Positions 32,059 through 32,098 of a stretch of DNA of 32,098 nt are shown here, in pieces. The notes beneath the pieces were generated by a model, which was not told where the DNA came from, did not search any database, and was given only the letters and a program-made list of their open reading frames with translations. Both the position numbers and the translations under genes were made by a program. The stretch is from Nannocystaceae bacterium (GTDB lineage: Bacteria > Myxococcota_A > Polyangia > Nannocystales > Nannocystaceae): assembly GCA_019694555.1 (NCBI GenBank), contig JAIBBS010000096.1, forward strand, positions 1 to 32,098, written 5' to 3'. Position 1 is the stretch's first letter. Each line of letters begins with the position of its first letter.

Positions 32059-32098
32059 CGCGTGCGGGGCGAGGCGCAAGAGGTTGCGCCGTCGACCT

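Noticed and set aside
1..32098. tRNA, rRNA, CRISPR, insertion sequences or prophage genes
   Set aside because: No tRNA-like cloverleaf, regularly spaced repeats, transposase, integrase or phage structural motif was seen by reading both strands. A tRNA scan would be decisive.

Overview
The window is very GC-rich (well above 65% by eye). It carries many short lipoproteins with Ser/Gly/Asp/Ala linkers, a DUF1592/DUF1552 pair, a Myxo-type Cys-rich repeat protein with a MYXO-CTERM-like tail, and a Myxococcales-type sigma factor beside a zinc-finger/Ser-Thr kinase/TPR protein. Together these point to a Myxococcota (delta-proteobacterial) chromosome, most like the Nannocystaceae/Polyangia side. No mobile element, CRISPR array, rRNA or tRNA was recognised. 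Many genes start with GTG and several neighbours overlap by four bases (GTGA/ATGA), which suggests translational coupling.

Layout. 16-3122 (minus): a DUF1592-type cytochrome-like lipoprotein coupled to a Tat-exported DUF1552 protein. 3191-3274: seven tandem 12-bp units in the divergent promoter region. 3355-11899: an envelope/secretome block with an FG-GAP lipoprotein, a small STAS-like protein, a vWA lipoprotein, a five-gene minus-strand string (M14 carboxypeptidase, P460-like cytochrome lipoprotein, Cys-rich MYXO-CTERM-like protein, two lipoproteins) and one more lipoprotein on plus. 11905-15016 (plus): a diiron ferritin-like protein, a DJ-1/PfpI protein, an SPFH/band-7 membrane protein and an APH-fold kinase. 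15120-18245 (minus): a SWIM-SNF2 helicase. 18548-19618 (plus): an RsmC-like methyltransferase. 19629-22726 (minus): a membrane/lipoprotein string that starts with an HEXXH protease-like protein. 22892-23818 (plus): hemF.

23884-31157 is the most interesting part. A sigma-70-family factor (minus) is divergent from a polycistronic plus-strand set. That set is a protein with an anti-sigma-like zinc finger, Ser/Thr kinase, TM and TPR region; a PstS-like substrate-binding protein; a NarL-type histidine kinase; and, after a gap of 116 bases, a NarL/FixJ response regulator. The first three genes of the set overlap by 4 bp. This looks like one signalling module joining sigma-factor control, Ser/Thr phosphorylation and a two-component system fed by a binding protein. 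The connections are inferred from layout and are not demonstrated. The window ends with a DUF4234 membrane protein (minus) and a TerB-like protein (plus).
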